From: Epiperipatus broadwayi
Lineage: Eukaryota > Onychophora > Udeonychophora > Euonychophora > Peripatidae
Direction of reading: 5' to 3'
Assembly (NCBI GenBank): GCA_028023455.1
Contig: JAQFVV010000966.1
Span: forward strand, 81,215 to 145,214
Length of the DNA stretch: 64,000 nt
Position numbers and translations under genes: made by a program. Below are positions 36,580 through 50,300 of this stretch, one piece after another (the first letter of the stretch is position 1; every line of letters starts with the position of its first letter). A model generated the notes under the pieces. That model worked only from the letters and a program-made list of their open reading frames with translations, searched no databases and was not told where the DNA came from.

Positions 36580-39500
36580 TCTTTAAAAATTTTGTTTAGA
36601 TCTTTATAATAATAAAATTTATTTACAATATTTGGAACAGGTATTTTTTCCCCTGATGTATATGCTTTTTATTTATAACTTTTTTATTTATTTCTTAAAT
36701 AAAAATATTATGATTTTAAAAATATTAAACTATTTCCAAAATAAAATAAATATTAAATTCTGCATTTATATATTTATAAACTTGATTTTAAAATAGAATT
36801 AAATTTTAGTTTTTTTTTTGCAAGTAAAAATAGTGACATTTAATTTTTTCTTCCTGTTTATTAAATTACTATTTGACAACAATTTTGATTTGTTTATTGT
36901 TTTTATAATTTAAAGAAAATATTCAATAATATTATTTTTGAATTTCAATTCAGAATTTTAATACAATAACTAAGTGATTTGCTATATAGAAGTTTAAAAT
37001 AAATCTGAAAAGAAGAAGCCTTAAAAAAGCATATATAAAACTTTAAATGACGAGAAATGAAAAGAAACTGAAAGTATTTCAAGAAGAAAAAACGAAAAGA
37101 TATTTCTTACGCAATTTTCGAACCGGCCTATTATTCCACTTTTACTGACAAGAGAGATTAGAATAACCTTTTTTATTAGTTATATTTATCTTTAGAAAAA
37201 CCAATACTTTTAGATTAAATGATTGGATTCTAATACAATATAATAATAATAAACTTTATTTTTCATTTCAAAACTTAATTTATTCAAAAAGATATGTTAA
37301 ATAGTTAAAAAGAACAAGAAAATCAGATGATACAAGGAAAAGAGGTTAATGTTGTTATATATACTTTGCTAATAAGGAAGGTTCTTGTATTACAAAGTCT
37401 TTAAATTGTTGTAAGAAGTACAAGGATGCAGAGTGGTCAAGATTGCTTTGATAGTATGAGTTAGATGTGTCAAAGTTTTAATGGGTGGGAGCATTATTGG
37501 GTTCAGTGATTTAAACCTAATTTGATTTGTTAGGGGATGAAATAGCATGTGTGGTAACTGCCATTGCAGTCAATTATGTTGTTGAAAAGAGAGACCATGT
37601 GTCATTGAAAGTTTTGATTATTAGATGTACGAATAGGTTGTGGCAATTGAATTAGCATTTTACATCTGACTATCCAAAGCGCATTCAGGGTGAATAAAGA
37701 AATTCTGATTATTGAATAAGTGCCAGTGCATTGCTTTGTCTAATGATAATATGAGCCCACTATTAATTGAGACTTTGGAGATGACGAGTTCTCTTCAAGC
37801 TTTATGATAAATTCAAGCAAGACTTTTTTTGAAAGATGCAATTGTGTTTTTAAAGATAATGAATCATAAAATTTTTGAATCATAAACCCGTCAGCGATTT
37901 GAATTTTTATGAAACTTGAACATCTTTTAGTTAGGAATGAATAACTGGCCTGTATAGCTAAACCAGCTAGTCATTTAATTAGTCTTCTTTTTTTTTTTGC
38001 TTGCGAACAGGACATTTTTGAGATTAAACAAGAGAAGAAAAAATTGCATATGCTTCATCCTCTGCGAGATGAATATTTTGATGAGCATTGCTTTCCTTTT
38101 TATTATTATTATTATTTTTTGAAAGATTATGTATCCCTTCTTTAAGTGAGTTATAATTATTTCACCTGTTCTTTTATAAACACACACATATATTTATATA
38201 GTTGCTGGTGCTGCGTGAGTGATTGTTTTTATATTTTCGCACGAATTACAATTAAATTTAAATTACTTTTATAGAATTTTATTTTTATATAGAATGTTAT
38301 GATTAAAAGTTTCGTTTTATTAATTCAAAATTTGTAAATGTCAAAAGTAAAGTAAATGTCGTTGAAGATTAATATATTGTTTTGGTTGATTTATATAACT
38401 TTAGTAATCAAATTAAGAAGAAAAAAAATGGCAAAAATTTGTTTATTTTTACCTTATTAGGCTTTTTTGTTTGTTTTTTTTTGGGGGGGGGGAGAAAAAA
38501 TAATTGTCTTGGTACATAATAACATTTAGCGTCCAAAAAATTTTTGAACGAGTTATCATTAGAACCAAACTTAGATATATATTTAAAACAAAGTCTGTTG
38601 TTTATTAAATCAAAACAAATGATTTTACGTAATATACATATTTGAATTCTTAGATGATAATATATATTTAATTAAGCTTTTTGTTTTCTTTTGAAGAAAA
38701 AAAATCTTAGAAAACATTTTATTGCATTAATTGATTTATAACTAATTTATTAAAAATTTAGTTAGAAGCATATAATTTAAAATGTTTAACATAATTATAA
38801 GTTATTGATTTTAAAAATAAATTAATTTTTGCTTTTTTAAATTAAACAAGAAGAAAAAAATATTAAAACACTGCTTATGGAATGAATATAGTCAAGAATT
38901 AATTGACGTATTTAAACAAAACATTTTGTATTCATTGATTACTCAAACTTATAATAGCATACCTAAAAATAATTGAAGGGAATTAGTTTCTAGTGTAGAT
39001 ATAAAATTATTAGTAAACGCAAAGGTTTAAAACGGAAAACATTATCTATATATGTGTTCTATTTATTAAAATCTTCAAGTCATTTTTATTGGATTATTTT
39101 ATTAATATTTACAATTTTTTATAAGAAAATGCCATTATATGATTTTATTTTACTTATTAGTTAAGTAATCGTGATATTCATCAGAACAAAAATATAGAAC
39201 ATAAATTAAAAACTATTAACAATAATTTCACTTTTACATATATGATTTTAAATACTGTGATAATAAGTACAAATCATACATTTAATAATTTTTATATAGG
39301 TATAATTACTTTTGCATATATAAATATAATAAATGTACATATATTCGTTTATACACACATATCAATATGTATAAAATTTTGTCTGTATAACTAATAAATT
39401 AAAACTTGTTATATCATTATACAGCTCTTAATATATACTTAACTCTAATGGCTACAAGAGGTATATGATACCACTAGAAATTTTCATATGCTTTAATTGT

Positions 39501-42500
39501 ATAGAATTTTATACATTTAACAAGTACCCATCTCAATAGTTTAAATAGGCATATATATATATATATTTTGCAAAAATCAAATTAATTTGAATTTTGCACA
39601 CATGGTCTAAGTTTTACATTACTTTTAGGGATTTAGTAAAATATCACACCATTGTGTAATCTAAATATAAATAATTTTATTTCTCCATTTTTTGCAATCT
39701 ACAGTTTACTTTTGTATACAAATATTGTAATACTTATTGTAAATAATACTTATATTATATAAAATCAAATTTATTTTATTATAATAACTGATTACTCTTT
39801 TTTTGAATGAAAGCAACCAACTCATACCAATTACAAACTCCATATTTTGCATCTATAATTATATTTTTATTAAATGCTTTTATTTAAGATACATTCTTTG
39901 TATGTTTGATTGTAAACAATTGTAATCCCTTTTATTATTTAAAAAAATAAACTTTTAAATTCAATGTTTAATCAACTTAAATTCAATAGAATTGGTTCAA
40001 ATTTGATACATTAGAAAGAAATACTTGACCATGCAATATGGATATAAATATTTTAGGTAGATGACTTAGGTTTTGAAATATGAACCATAGAGAGAGACAA
40101 TTTTTATTATTTTGATATCCAATTTCAAAGTCATTTTTAAAAGTTCAACATGTTTTAAGACAACATGTGCAAGAGGATGATATATGTATATGATTTCATA
40201 GTTTATTTCAGTGAAAGGACTTGATTGACGTTAGATTATCTTTTAAAAGCAATATTTAAGATATTTTGAAAAAGTAGAAATGGTTCAAATTTAAATCACT
40301 TCTTAGAAAGCAATCTGAGAGAAAAAATATTTGAGTTAGGTTAATTAGTTTCAGAAATACAGAGCTATGGATGGATGAAATGTCAAACATTTTTATATCA
40401 AATTAAGAAAATGATCAAAAAATGTAATAGGATTTTCAAGATTGCATACAAGAGGTGAAAAAATTAATTAAATCAAAACATTGTTTTTGTAACAAGGGAT
40501 TGCATTTTGAATACATTAAGATGGAGTTATGGAGTTTAGGAATAAAAAGAAATAAAGCAAAAAAAAAAAAAAACTTTACAAAATCAAGAAGACAATTGCA
40601 ATGATCAGTAAAACAAATAAATACATTATTTAAAATGAATTTTCTTGTAATCTTTCAAATAAAGAAAAATTCGAAAATGTTGTCTTCTTAAACATAAATA
40701 TATCTTAGAACAATTTGTAATGTGCACATATCCCTTTTCATTCTGTTACATTGTTATGGCAATTTTTTGAAACTTAGTAATAAAAAAGTAATAAAGCAAA
40801 AACATTCATTTTACAGAGACAAAAAAGCAGTTATAATGAACAGTAAGAAATAAAGACATCATTTAAAATGCAAAAATTATTTGATTACAAACAATGACAT
40901 TATATTATAAATAATATACTTGAATAAATAGTCATTTGCAACAAATATAACAGTAAATGACAAATAAACATCTTAAAATAGAAGAATAATTTATAGATTT
41001 GAGTGATCCTTTATGATAGATTTTCTTCAACTTTGATATGGATTTATATGTTAAGTACAATGCAAGAGATTTTGCAAAAAATTGCAGAAGTACTAGAAAA
41101 AGAAAACCTGTGATCATGAGAAAGAAAATCATAATTGTCTAGAAAAGAAACATTTATGTTTGCTTAGAGAGAAACATCAGCAGTGGAAGGATCCACTGAT
41201 ATTTGTTTACAATATATGATAAAATAGGAGTACCAAAAATAAACAACACCAGGAATGACTAGCATATATCCACCCATATATAGCTCAAATAAGAGTATTG
41301 GAAACATTTTAAACTTAAGATCATTGGAAAGTCTTAGTTAGAAAAATGACAATGTTCAAAATTGATTGGACAGAAGTCTTGTCATAAGGAAGGATTGGTA
41401 GAAATATGTAGTATATGAAATTAATTAGTACATGTCAAATAAAAAAACATAAATATCAAAACATTCACATTTTTGGCATTCTAATTTTTTTGGAATTGCC
41501 AAATATGGATATGAACAACTTTTCTAATAATCATACATTAATTTTGAAAACTGCTGTTTTTCTTTATGATGTTTCATTGGTTTGGAAATGAAAAAATTAA
41601 ATTTATGTTTTTCACCCTCTACTGAAAAATTATACCAATCTTTATTTTTTCAAACTTTAAAATTCACATTTTTTTTTCTAATATTTTAATTTCAAAAAAA
41701 ATTCTTAAGATGTCATGGCAATTGAAAAAGTGGTAATTTCAAATTACAATAAGGTCTGCAACAATGAGTGCTCAGTATATTCTTGGCAGACTCAAACATT
41801 GCAGTAACTTTATATTATGACTTCAGAAAATATTACAAATGATTATAACTTTTTTGTAAAGTTTATGATTATTTTTGCATAGAAATTGTGTAATAGTTAT
41901 TAGAAATTTAAAATATATATTATTACATATTTATTTTCTACAGAAATATTTAATTTTTAAATATAAAAGAATATATTCTTCTGAATAATGTTACCATGAA
42001 GATTATGGTCATGAAAAATATAATTGTCTAGAAATGTCATCACTAAAACAGGCTGTTATAATATTTAACAATTTCATAAAAATTACAAAAAAAATTTAAA
42101 CTTTTAAAGTATAATTGATAAATTTATTAGATATTACAAATAATTCATACAGATTTTTAAAAGGAACATCAAACAAAGATTTCATTCATTTTGCAAAATG
42201 AATCTGCACCTGAAATTTGATGATGTGACAGCACTTTGTTTTGATTAAAATCTAACTTTTTGAATAATTTCAAAGATCAAATGTGATATTTTAAAATTTA
42301 TTTAATATGTAAACAAAAATATGTATTATATGAGGTCAAATTTATTATATTCTGATAAATAATAATGGTTTAATATAAAAATGAAAGTTGAAATCTTAAA
42401 GCAAATGAGAAGAAATAAATCTGTCAAAATACTAGCACAGTACAAAAGAGTTAAATTTTTTTAGAAGTCTTTAGAGATATTTTTGCAAAAATTGAATTAA

Positions 42501-42985
42501 TATAGAATTGTATTCCTTAACAAAAAAGTTATTGCAAAATATTTGAAGTCTAAAAAATAAAAAGTAATAGAGATAATTTTTTTATATATTAAATGCTTTT
42601 ATTTACCATATACTAAAAAAAAAACAAAGCTATAATTTAAATCTAAAAACTCTACTTGTGTTTGAAGAAACTATTTTTGCTTTTTATTGACAGTAAATAA
42701 AGCATTTAATATAATTTGTTTTAATCTCTCTTATGTCTACTTTTTTTTACAAATATTATAATTACCTTATTGTAAATAATGCTTATAATATAAAAATCAA
42801 ATTTGTAACCTTAATTATATCACAAAATATTTTTCTCATGAAAGGTATTCCATACTTCATTATAGCATTTATGTTAAAAAGATGCATTATAGCTGTTGTG
42901 AATTAAAGTAATAAATAATAATTAAATAAAAACTTTAAATATTTATATTTATAAATGAATAAATATATACATATTTAGTTAAATT
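36580..42985. other. Long A+T-rich stretch without genes; weak direct repeats
   Basis: No coding frame has recognisable content. About 85 bp at 39704-39790 (ATTGTAAATAATACTTAT and flanks) recurs at 42735-42822 in the same orientation. Around 40535-40625 and 40775-40865 a roughly 240-bp unit (AATAAAGCAAAAA... ACAGTAAGAAATAAAGACAT) appears twice. A G9 run sits at about 38483. Confidence 0.45.
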
Positions 42986-42993
42986 TATATATT

Positions 42994-43180
42994 GGACTAC
43001 ATCCATCATCTAGTATAGAGTATTAAATGTCTTTAGAAAAATTTAACTCTATTCAAATTTTCTAAGTAACCTGTGTTCTATTTATTACTAACAGTTAAAT
43101 GCACTTTGAAAATTTAAATAAAGATACATTTTTCTAAAGATCAATACTCAATACTAGATGATGCACATAGTCCACTATAT
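42994..43180. repeat. Hairpin made of two PLE extreme ends
   Basis: GACTACATCCATCATCTAGT...TTTAGAAAAATTTAA on the left pairs with AAATAAAGATACATTTTTCT and CTAGATGATGCACATAGTCC on the right. The AAATTTAAATAAAG block is the same one found at the ends of the PLE at 25.1-28.7 kb. Everything between the two ends has been lost. Confidence 0.7.
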
Positions 43181-43708
43181 AAATACAATAAAAATACTAT
43201 CATTACAAACCTTCAGGAAAACAATATGCATATTTAATTTATATGTTAGAATATCTATGTACACAACATTAATTGATTCAGTAATAAATAGTGCACTTTA
43301 GATATGAAGATTAATGAATCATAATTCAATTCTGTTACTTCTGGTGTTCAAAATTTATGTGAATTTGAATAACAAACCATTTATTTATTTGTGTAATTCA
43401 ATATTTGAAGTCAAATTTAATATATCTATAGTTATTTGTCAGATTACCAACCTTTTCATATAGTAGTGCCACCAAATGCAAGCCTTTGTAATCAATTGAT
43501 GGATGTGATGTATTGATGGTTTTATTTGTCAGATTATTTTCATTGTCTAATTTAATTGTTAAATGATTTTAGAAAAATTTAAACTTTATATTTTTACAAA
43601 CACATTTGCCTGTTAATAATAACCTATAAATTAATATAAAACTACAATATTTTGAGTGCTATTATTGTATTCTATTTTTCTGATATTGCTGATCTGACCT
43701 GTGTAATA

Positions 43709-43786
43709 GCGTGGAATCAAATCGGTGATTTTTAGTTTCATGATATTGAATTAAAAGTGATGCTCAAACAGTTAGGCTAGTATGAT
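43709..43786 (-). repeat. tRNA-like module in deleted PLE, left
   Basis: Minus strand: CTAGCCTAACTGTTTGAGCA resembles a D-arm/A-box and CCGATTTGATTCCACG resembles a B-box, with tRNA-like spacing. Both are diverged. Confidence 0.5.
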
Positions 43787-44044
43787 ATTAATTAATTTAT
43801 TAATCTATCAGAACTTTCCTGATTTTCCTATTTTTTTCTAAGAACAAAGATTATTGATTATTACAGAGCATTGGCATATGGAGTTATTTTTCATTGCCAT
43901 GTCAGCAAAATTTAACAAAGCTCCTTATACGACAATAAAATTTGCTCTATGAGTGTTTAGTGTGATATTCCCTGATATTTGAAAATCTTTAATTAAATTT
44001 GCTTAAAAATAAAAATGAAGAAATTTGGGATTATAGTGATAAAA

Positions 44045-44115
44045 CAGTATAACTAGTTGTTAGACCACACTTTATATTCAATATTCATGAAGATTATCGA
44101 TTCGATTCCCTTCTA
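44045..44115 (+). repeat. tRNA-like module in deleted PLE, right
   Basis: Plus strand: AGTATAACTAGTTGTTAGAC (A-box-like) and ATCGATTCGATTCCCTT (a good B-box, GATTCGATTCC). TTTATATTCAATATTCATGA lies between them, as in the other PLE-end modules. Confidence 0.55.
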
Positions 44116-44871
44116 GTACTAGCATTTGTAAGATCATGAACATCTGAAAAAAAGACTAGAATAATATCTTCTACTCTAACGTTGTGTTATTACTAACAGA
44201 TGAATGCAGTTGAGAAAGTATAAATAAAATTTATTTTTTTCTAAAAACATTTAATAATTAAATTAGAAGATAAAAATAATCCAAAACATAATAAGTAAAA
44301 TGCCATCATTACAAACTTGTAAACAACAATTTAGATAAATATATAATCCAAAGTAAATATATTTTGATGCCTATATTTATCAAAATTGATTTTAAAAATT
44401 GTAAGAAATATTTGCAAATTATCATACGCGATCGGCAGCTTAATTTGCTTGAATAAAAATGTCACATAATTTTAAATTTGATGATCTTACTTTTACAGCA
44501 AATCAATCTTTTCTATTAATTTTTAAAAAAAAATTATATTTCGATTAACCATATGTTTAATTATAATAATTTAAAAAAAAGTATTAACAATAAGTATGTT
44601 AGTAAAATTAAAAAAAAATGTTTATTTAAATTTTAATAATAAACTAATGTTATGTTCATTTTATTGGATTAATATATATATACACACACAAATAAGAATG
44701 AAATAGTTCATATGCCGTTGATATATAGTTATCATTATTTAAGTATTAGTAGCTTTGCTATAAATCCATAATTAAATTTTGTTTTAATTTCTTTATTAAA
44801 AAAACTCTTTTACATTGTTTTTTTACTATCTATACATATTAACATATTGAGGTTTTTTTCTTAATATGTAA

Positions 44872-45042
44872 AGATCCAAGGCTTCTCACTGACGAAGGCC
44901 ACAAGACAGAAACTAGTTTGGGGATATTGGATGAGTAGGCACTAGATAGGGATTTTATGCACAAGACTTTTGGCATCCATTGATTACTCTATCTTGCTTT
45001 GAGTGGCACTACTGTATGGAGAGAGTTTTGCCCATTTTAATA
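44872..45042 (-). repeat. Dispersed hairpin repeat (GCAAAACTCTCC family), copy 3
   Basis: TCACTGACGAAGGCCACAAG, AAACTAGTTTGGGGATATTG, GGGATTTTATGCACAAG and ACTGTATGGAGAGAGTTTTG appear in the same order as the right half of the 52791-53090 hairpin. Only one arm is present. Confidence 0.8.
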
Positions 45043-45449
45043 TATAGAGAAATATGTGATTTTTAAAAATCTCCTTTCCATTGTTGTTATCTTCTTCTTA
45101 TTGGATGTGTTTCTTCACGTACTTGTTGATTATAAGATATTTTAAATATACTGCATATCTTATTTTATATATTACATTTATAGATTTTATTACTCAAATT
45201 ATATTTTAATATTTGTTATTTAATAATTCTATGATATTACTTTTAAAAATGAATATTACATATTTTCCAAAGTTTGTTCATATATTTAGTATTATTTTTG
45301 CAAAATTTATTTGTGAAATATTTACTTTTTTGACAAGAAAATTATGATTAGACTCAGATTTGTTTAAAAATGGCTGTTAAATAATACAAATCAAAAGAAA
45401 TATAATAATAGAGCAATAAGTTATAATTAGCTAAAAAATGAAGGTATCA

Positions 45450-46480
45450 TCATTTTTTTTTTAAAAAGTTTAATTTATGTAGAAAATTTGTTCTGGCTTT
45501 AAAAATGGAACCAATAAACAAAATATGGTAGCGAATGAAGACCAGGGTGACTAGTTTAGGTATCGACTTCAATTTACTTGAAAATTGTGTAGAATTAAAT
45601 TTATCCTTATCATCAAGTTTTCTATACAACTTATTTTTCAGGTTATAAGGATCACCAGTTTGCAACTTATCTTTGTAGTACTATTGTGCTGGATTCAGTG
45701 TATATACTCTAGTAACTGTTTCAGTCTGTGTTTTAATAGCTATTGGAATTCTGATAGAATGATGGTGACCTAAGGCCCATCTAAGGTAGCTTAATGATAA
45801 TGTATGTGAATGCCCAAGAAATATTCTTTTCTTAATTGTCAAATATTTTTAGGGATGCTTCTTATGCATTATATAAATTCATTAAAATTTGTGATGTAGG
45901 CTGTTTATTTTTTGTAAATGTATGATTTTTTGGAAAATTTTATCTATAAAGATTAATAAGCCTATGAGTAATGGTGTGCCTTTGTGTGTCAAATGATGTT
46001 TGATTAAATATTTACACATGCAATCCAATTCTGCACTGAATCTATCTCAATGCTATCAGGTTATTAAGGTATATATATTTTGGACAATTGAAATTTAGGT
46101 ATTTATGATGGGAGTAATAACCTAATGGTATGACTAGTCAAAATTAATTTTTTATTACTGAAATCAAGGTCAATATGTGTTAGAAGAGTTGTATAATCAG
46201 AGAATGGTCACTTTTTTAGATCAAGACCATAAGATGATGAATTGGGTGTGGGGGTATGAAGAACATTAGATATATTAGGAAATAATTCCTTCCATTATTA
46301 AAGAAAATAGTCGAACCATTTAGGAAGAAATCTTCTCCACTCATAAGTAGAAATGAAATTAGATGTAGCCATTTTTTAACAAATTTGTTATAGGACATAT
46401 TAAATTCTCTAATAAAAATACAGGGATTGGATAAATAGACAGGCATTGAATTTAATATGAATATGTTGACCTATTTATAA
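45450..46480 (-). pseudogene. Decayed LINE ORF2 (L1/Tx1-like) endonuclease and linker
   Basis: The minus strand from about 46450 reads, across frameshifts, IFIREFNMSYNKF (cf. the GGDFN...D motif of APE endonucleases) and later, around 46190-46130, VTILSDYTTLLTHIDLDFS. The last piece resembles the SDHxxLLTHIDLDF end of L1/Tx1-type endonuclease domains, with Y in place of the catalytic His. Farther down, QTGDPYNLKNKLYRKLDDKD (frame 45450-45665) would fall in the linker before the RT. No RT core was found. Identification is by motif memory only, so moderate. Confidence 0.45.
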
Positions 46481-46979
46481 TTGCTGGACCAGAGAGAATG
46501 TAAACAAAGACAAAATTTAACACAAATGCAATGTAATGATAACAAAAATGCATCAGTGTATATAATTTTAAAGGAGTTAAAAGGACTTAGCTTTTCAGTA
46601 GTAAACCCTGTACCCTCTGAATGGATGTCAGTCAATTTGGGGAAGCAGAAAACACTTTATTTATAAAATAATCAGAACAATCAATATGTGAACCATTATT
46701 TATTTGATTTTTAGAAGTCCTATAAGATGTGGTTGAATAATTTTATACATTTGACTTAAGAGAAAGATTTTATTAATGGAGGCAAGACCTCTAATTTTAA
46801 ATATTGGAATTTTGATTTTCAATAATACTTACCAATATATATATAATTTTTTGGGGGAAAATTATCACTATATTTATTTTAATTAGAAAAAACAACATAT
46901 ATGCAGAACAAAAAAAATATAATAATACTCACAGAAACTGGCCTAAAAATAGATATTTCCATTATTAATTACTGAGGTT

Positions 46980-47800
46980 GATAATATGCATTATCTGATG
47001 AAGAATTACTGGTCATTAAGCAAAATTTAGATATTTCTTTGAAGTATTTGAACATGAATCCCTTACCTCCTCCTTAAAATTAATGACTTTTTTGGCAAAG
47101 CATATCGAGTCTGAATCCCCATTATTAATATGTTTTGTCTTTTTTAGCATAGTCCATCATACATATGTAATCAGCTTCAGTCTGTTCATTTTCAGATGTC
47201 TGCACTTTACAACTTTTTTTTTCTGGGGATGATCAGACTTTCATTTGATTATGGTATTTGAATGTTTGATTAATGGAAAATAATGAGTTAGCAATTCCAT
47301 ATTCTCTGGTGCTGTTTTATATTTAATATTTAAATGCAGATCATTTTGATTGGCTACCTTATTACTTATAGTAAAACTGGAAGTTTCGTTGCAAGCATTG
47401 TCAGTGATTTTTTCAATTTGTGCTTTCGGCTCAACATTTATCAGTTGTTCTGATTGAATTTCTTTTCTAATCTCTGTTCTTTGTTTTGTGATGTGTTTTT
47501 TCAGTCAGTTCACTGTGAAACAATTAATTTATTATCTTCCAATATGGATACATGACAGTCATATTCTCTTTACACTGTTCACATTGCAATCTAGGACAAA
47601 CATTGATGTTCATGCTTCTTACAATGATAATATTGAGGCTTTCTGCCTTTAATCATCCCATATAATGTTGCTTCATCATCAGTTTTTTGTGATGGTATAT
47701 CCTTCAGCTCAACATTTTTAAGAAGCTTAACATTTAATGTAAAACTATTTCTATATACAGGTACTGGTGTATTTGGCAGAAACATTGGCTAGAAGTTTAT
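46980..47800 (-). pseudogene. Decayed retroelement ORF1 with CCHC zinc-knuckle remnant
   Basis: The 64-codon minus frame 47591-47785 reads VELKDIPSQKTDDEATLYGM, then GRKPQYYHCKKHEHQCLS. After a frameshift the sequence continues CPRLQCEQCKEN. The paired C..C.H....C groups look like two degenerate zinc knuckles, as in gag-like ORF1 proteins of LINEs. It lies about 0.5-1.3 kb upstream, on the same strand, of the endonuclease remnant, consistent with one dead element. Many stops interrupt it. Confidence 0.45.
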
Positions 47801-48620
47801 AATACTATATAAAATGATTCCATTAATTTAATAAAGTCATCTATTGTCTAATTCATATAGACATTATTCAAAGTCCTATTTATAATATTTTTTCTATTTG
47901 TATTAATTACTAGAACACATATCAGTTCAAAAATCTGATCCCTTTCTTAAAATTATCATGTAATTCTTCTATATAAATAATAAAATGCCATAAGTTTTTA
48001 GCATGAGTAAATTAAATGACATTTCTTTTAGAAATTTAAACAGGTTAAAGAATTTATTCATGACAACAACAACTATTAATTTTTTTGTAAAGAAACATTT
48101 AATTGAACTATATAATTCCCTCAGGATCATTGTGATAAATGATTCAGGGATCTTTATTAAACTTCTTTGCTCCATGCTTCATTTGATTTCCTTAATGTTA
48201 AGTCTGATGTTGATGTATATAAATCCCCTTTTATTAAATTGCTTACTGCCAATCAATAAATCTTGAAATAGCATAAATTTTAGTTTTATTATTCACATCA
48301 TTCCCATTATTGTTTTTTGATCAACCATTTTATTTGCCATGCGTGCATAAAAATAACCTTCATTACATGTGCCTTCCATCATCATGGACATAGTGAATAT
48401 ACTTTGATATTACTTTGATGAATAGTGAAGAATCTGTTGCTGTTGAAGTATTGATTTATAAATCAAATGTTCTTATATAGGTTCTATAAATCAACAATAT
48501 TCTTATTGATGGCTAACTGATTAAGTTTAAAAATTAAAAAAAATGGCATAAAAAGCTACATGATATAATACAAAATTCCTTATATAATGAGATATTATTT
48601 TATATAGTGCTATGTTTTTA
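47801..48620. other. A+T-rich sequence, no gene seen
   Basis: Frames at 47969-48175 and 48003-48266 overlap on opposite strands and have no motif. Confidence 0.4.
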
Positions 48621-48626
48621 TACTAT

Positions 48627-49176
48627 AATAGTGATATTAGTGATTAAGTCAATGAAAATGCACTTTAAAGATAAATTATAAATAAATACTCTTACTTTTA
48701 CAGACACAAGATATAGTTTTTTTTAGAAAAGATGGAATGAATCCACCCATTCTTTCAACCCAAACATTTAGGTATGGGAAAATCTTAAGCATATGAAAAC
48801 AAGAGCATGAAGATGTTAAGCAATCACTTTAAATTATATTTATTATGTTTGAACGAATGATGCTTGCGAAATCTTTACAATTATATATGTTTAATTTCAA
48901 CTAAAGAATGATGTATCGTAAATTGTAAATATTCCGCAAGCGTCATTTATTCAAACATAATAAATGTAATTTAAAGTGATTGCTTAACATCTTCACACTC
49001 TCATTTCCATACACTTAGATTTTCCCATACATAAATGTTTGGGTCAAAAAAACGGGTGGATTCATTCCATCTTTTCTAAAAAACTATATCTTGTGTCTGG
49101 AAAAGTGAGAGTATTCATTTATAATTTATCTTTAAAGCACATGTGCATTGACTTAATAGCTAATATCACTATTACA
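48627..49176. repeat. 550-bp long inverted repeat (fold-back element)
   Basis: Arms of about 255 bp (48627-48885 and 48919-49176) are close inverted copies: AATAGTGATATTAGTGATTA pairs with the right end, ACAAGATATAGTTTTTT with AAAACTATATCTTGTG, and GATTGCTTAA with TTAAGCAATC. The spacer is about 33 nt. The 69-codon frame at 49039-49248 is a by-product. Confidence 0.88.
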
Positions 49177-49498
49177 AATTTCCTTAGTAAATTGCAGAAC
49201 CATCTTTTTATTAAAGATCTCAAAGCTTTCCTTTGTGACGTTTATTAATTTTTTAAAAACATCAATTTATTATGCACTTGAATGCAATGCTTTAATGTTT
49301 TTTATATTATAATTAGTTTCCTACTATTGACATAAACTACAAAATAAAAAGCTTAATTAATAAAATTTATACAGCATATAATTACTGTTAAAATTATATT
49401 AGTCTTGAAAAGGAGATAAATCAAACAACAGAAGAATTTAAAAATAATAATTACTTATAAATCAGCATTTATTTTTTATAGCGTCTGTATACAATTGT

Positions 49499-49739
49499 AA
49501 TCACATTCATATCGGCTTTTTCAAACCAAATTGTGCAAACGCTTTTTGCGAGTGTTAAATAATAAATGAATACCCTCTGACCCATACAAGATATAGAATT
49601 TATGCAGCAATAAAAGGAATCCCTTTATTGCTGCATAAATTCTATATCTTGTATGGGTCCGAGTGTATTCATTTATTATTTAACACTCGCAAAAAGCGTT
49701 TGCACAATTTGGTTTGAAAAAGCCGATATGAATGTGAAT
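49499..49739. repeat. Near-perfect 240-bp hairpin
   Basis: The left arm from TCACATTCATATCGGCTTTT to GCAGCAATAAA (about 49501-49613) is matched almost base for base by TTTATTGCTGCATAAATTCT to AAAAGCCGATATGAATGTGA (about 49623-49738). I see one clear difference (ACCCTCTGA against CCGAGTGT). The loop is under 10 nt. It looks young or actively homogenised. Confidence 0.92.
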
Positions 49740-49740
49740 A

Positions 49741-50300
49741 ATTACTTAATTAAATTTATTAAACAGAACATTTTATAAAATAATAAATAAAGATAATAAA
49801 ATTTTTAATCCTAAAATGAATAATGAAAGTAATTATAAAGATAATGAAAGATTTGGATATGAAAAATGAAACTTGAAAATAAACAAATAAATAAAATAAA
49901 TGTAAAATGAAATAATCTATTAATCAGAAAAATTGTTTATATAAAAAAGTTAGCATGTTGAATTTATTAAAATGTTTAAAAAAATAATATAAGCAAAAAA
50001 TTAAAATGCATGATATAAAATATGGGGTTCATTTAAAATTCAATAAAATAAACAATTATATGGGAGAAATAAAGAACTTTATACAAATATGCTTAAGACA
50101 AAATAAGGTTCATTAGAAAGTGCATAAAGTAATCTATTTATCTATGTACTAAAATAGAGGGTACATATTTAAAGATAAAAAAATTCAAATATTAATATAT
50201 TGGATAATAATAAAAATAAAATTTTAATAATAGATAAATGAAATTTAAATAGAGAACCAATGAAAACCTTTAAATAATTCAACAGAAATAATATGTAAGT
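49741..50300. other. A+T-rich sequence, no gene seen
   Basis: A-rich on the plus strand. No motif or repeat identified. Confidence 0.4.

Larger units (their letters stand above)
43505..44290. mobile_element. Internally deleted PLE with inverted ends
   Basis: Repeats the plan of the 25.1-28.7 kb element in about 0.8 kb: a left end with TTTAAACTTTATATTTTTAC, a tRNA-like module on the minus strand, a decayed nuclease-tail region (TTTCTAAGAACAAAGATTAT through TTGCCATGTCAGCAAAATTT, about 43835-43920), then an inverted right end with a plus-strand tRNA-like module and GTATAAATAAAATTTATTTT. No RT remains. Confidence 0.65.
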
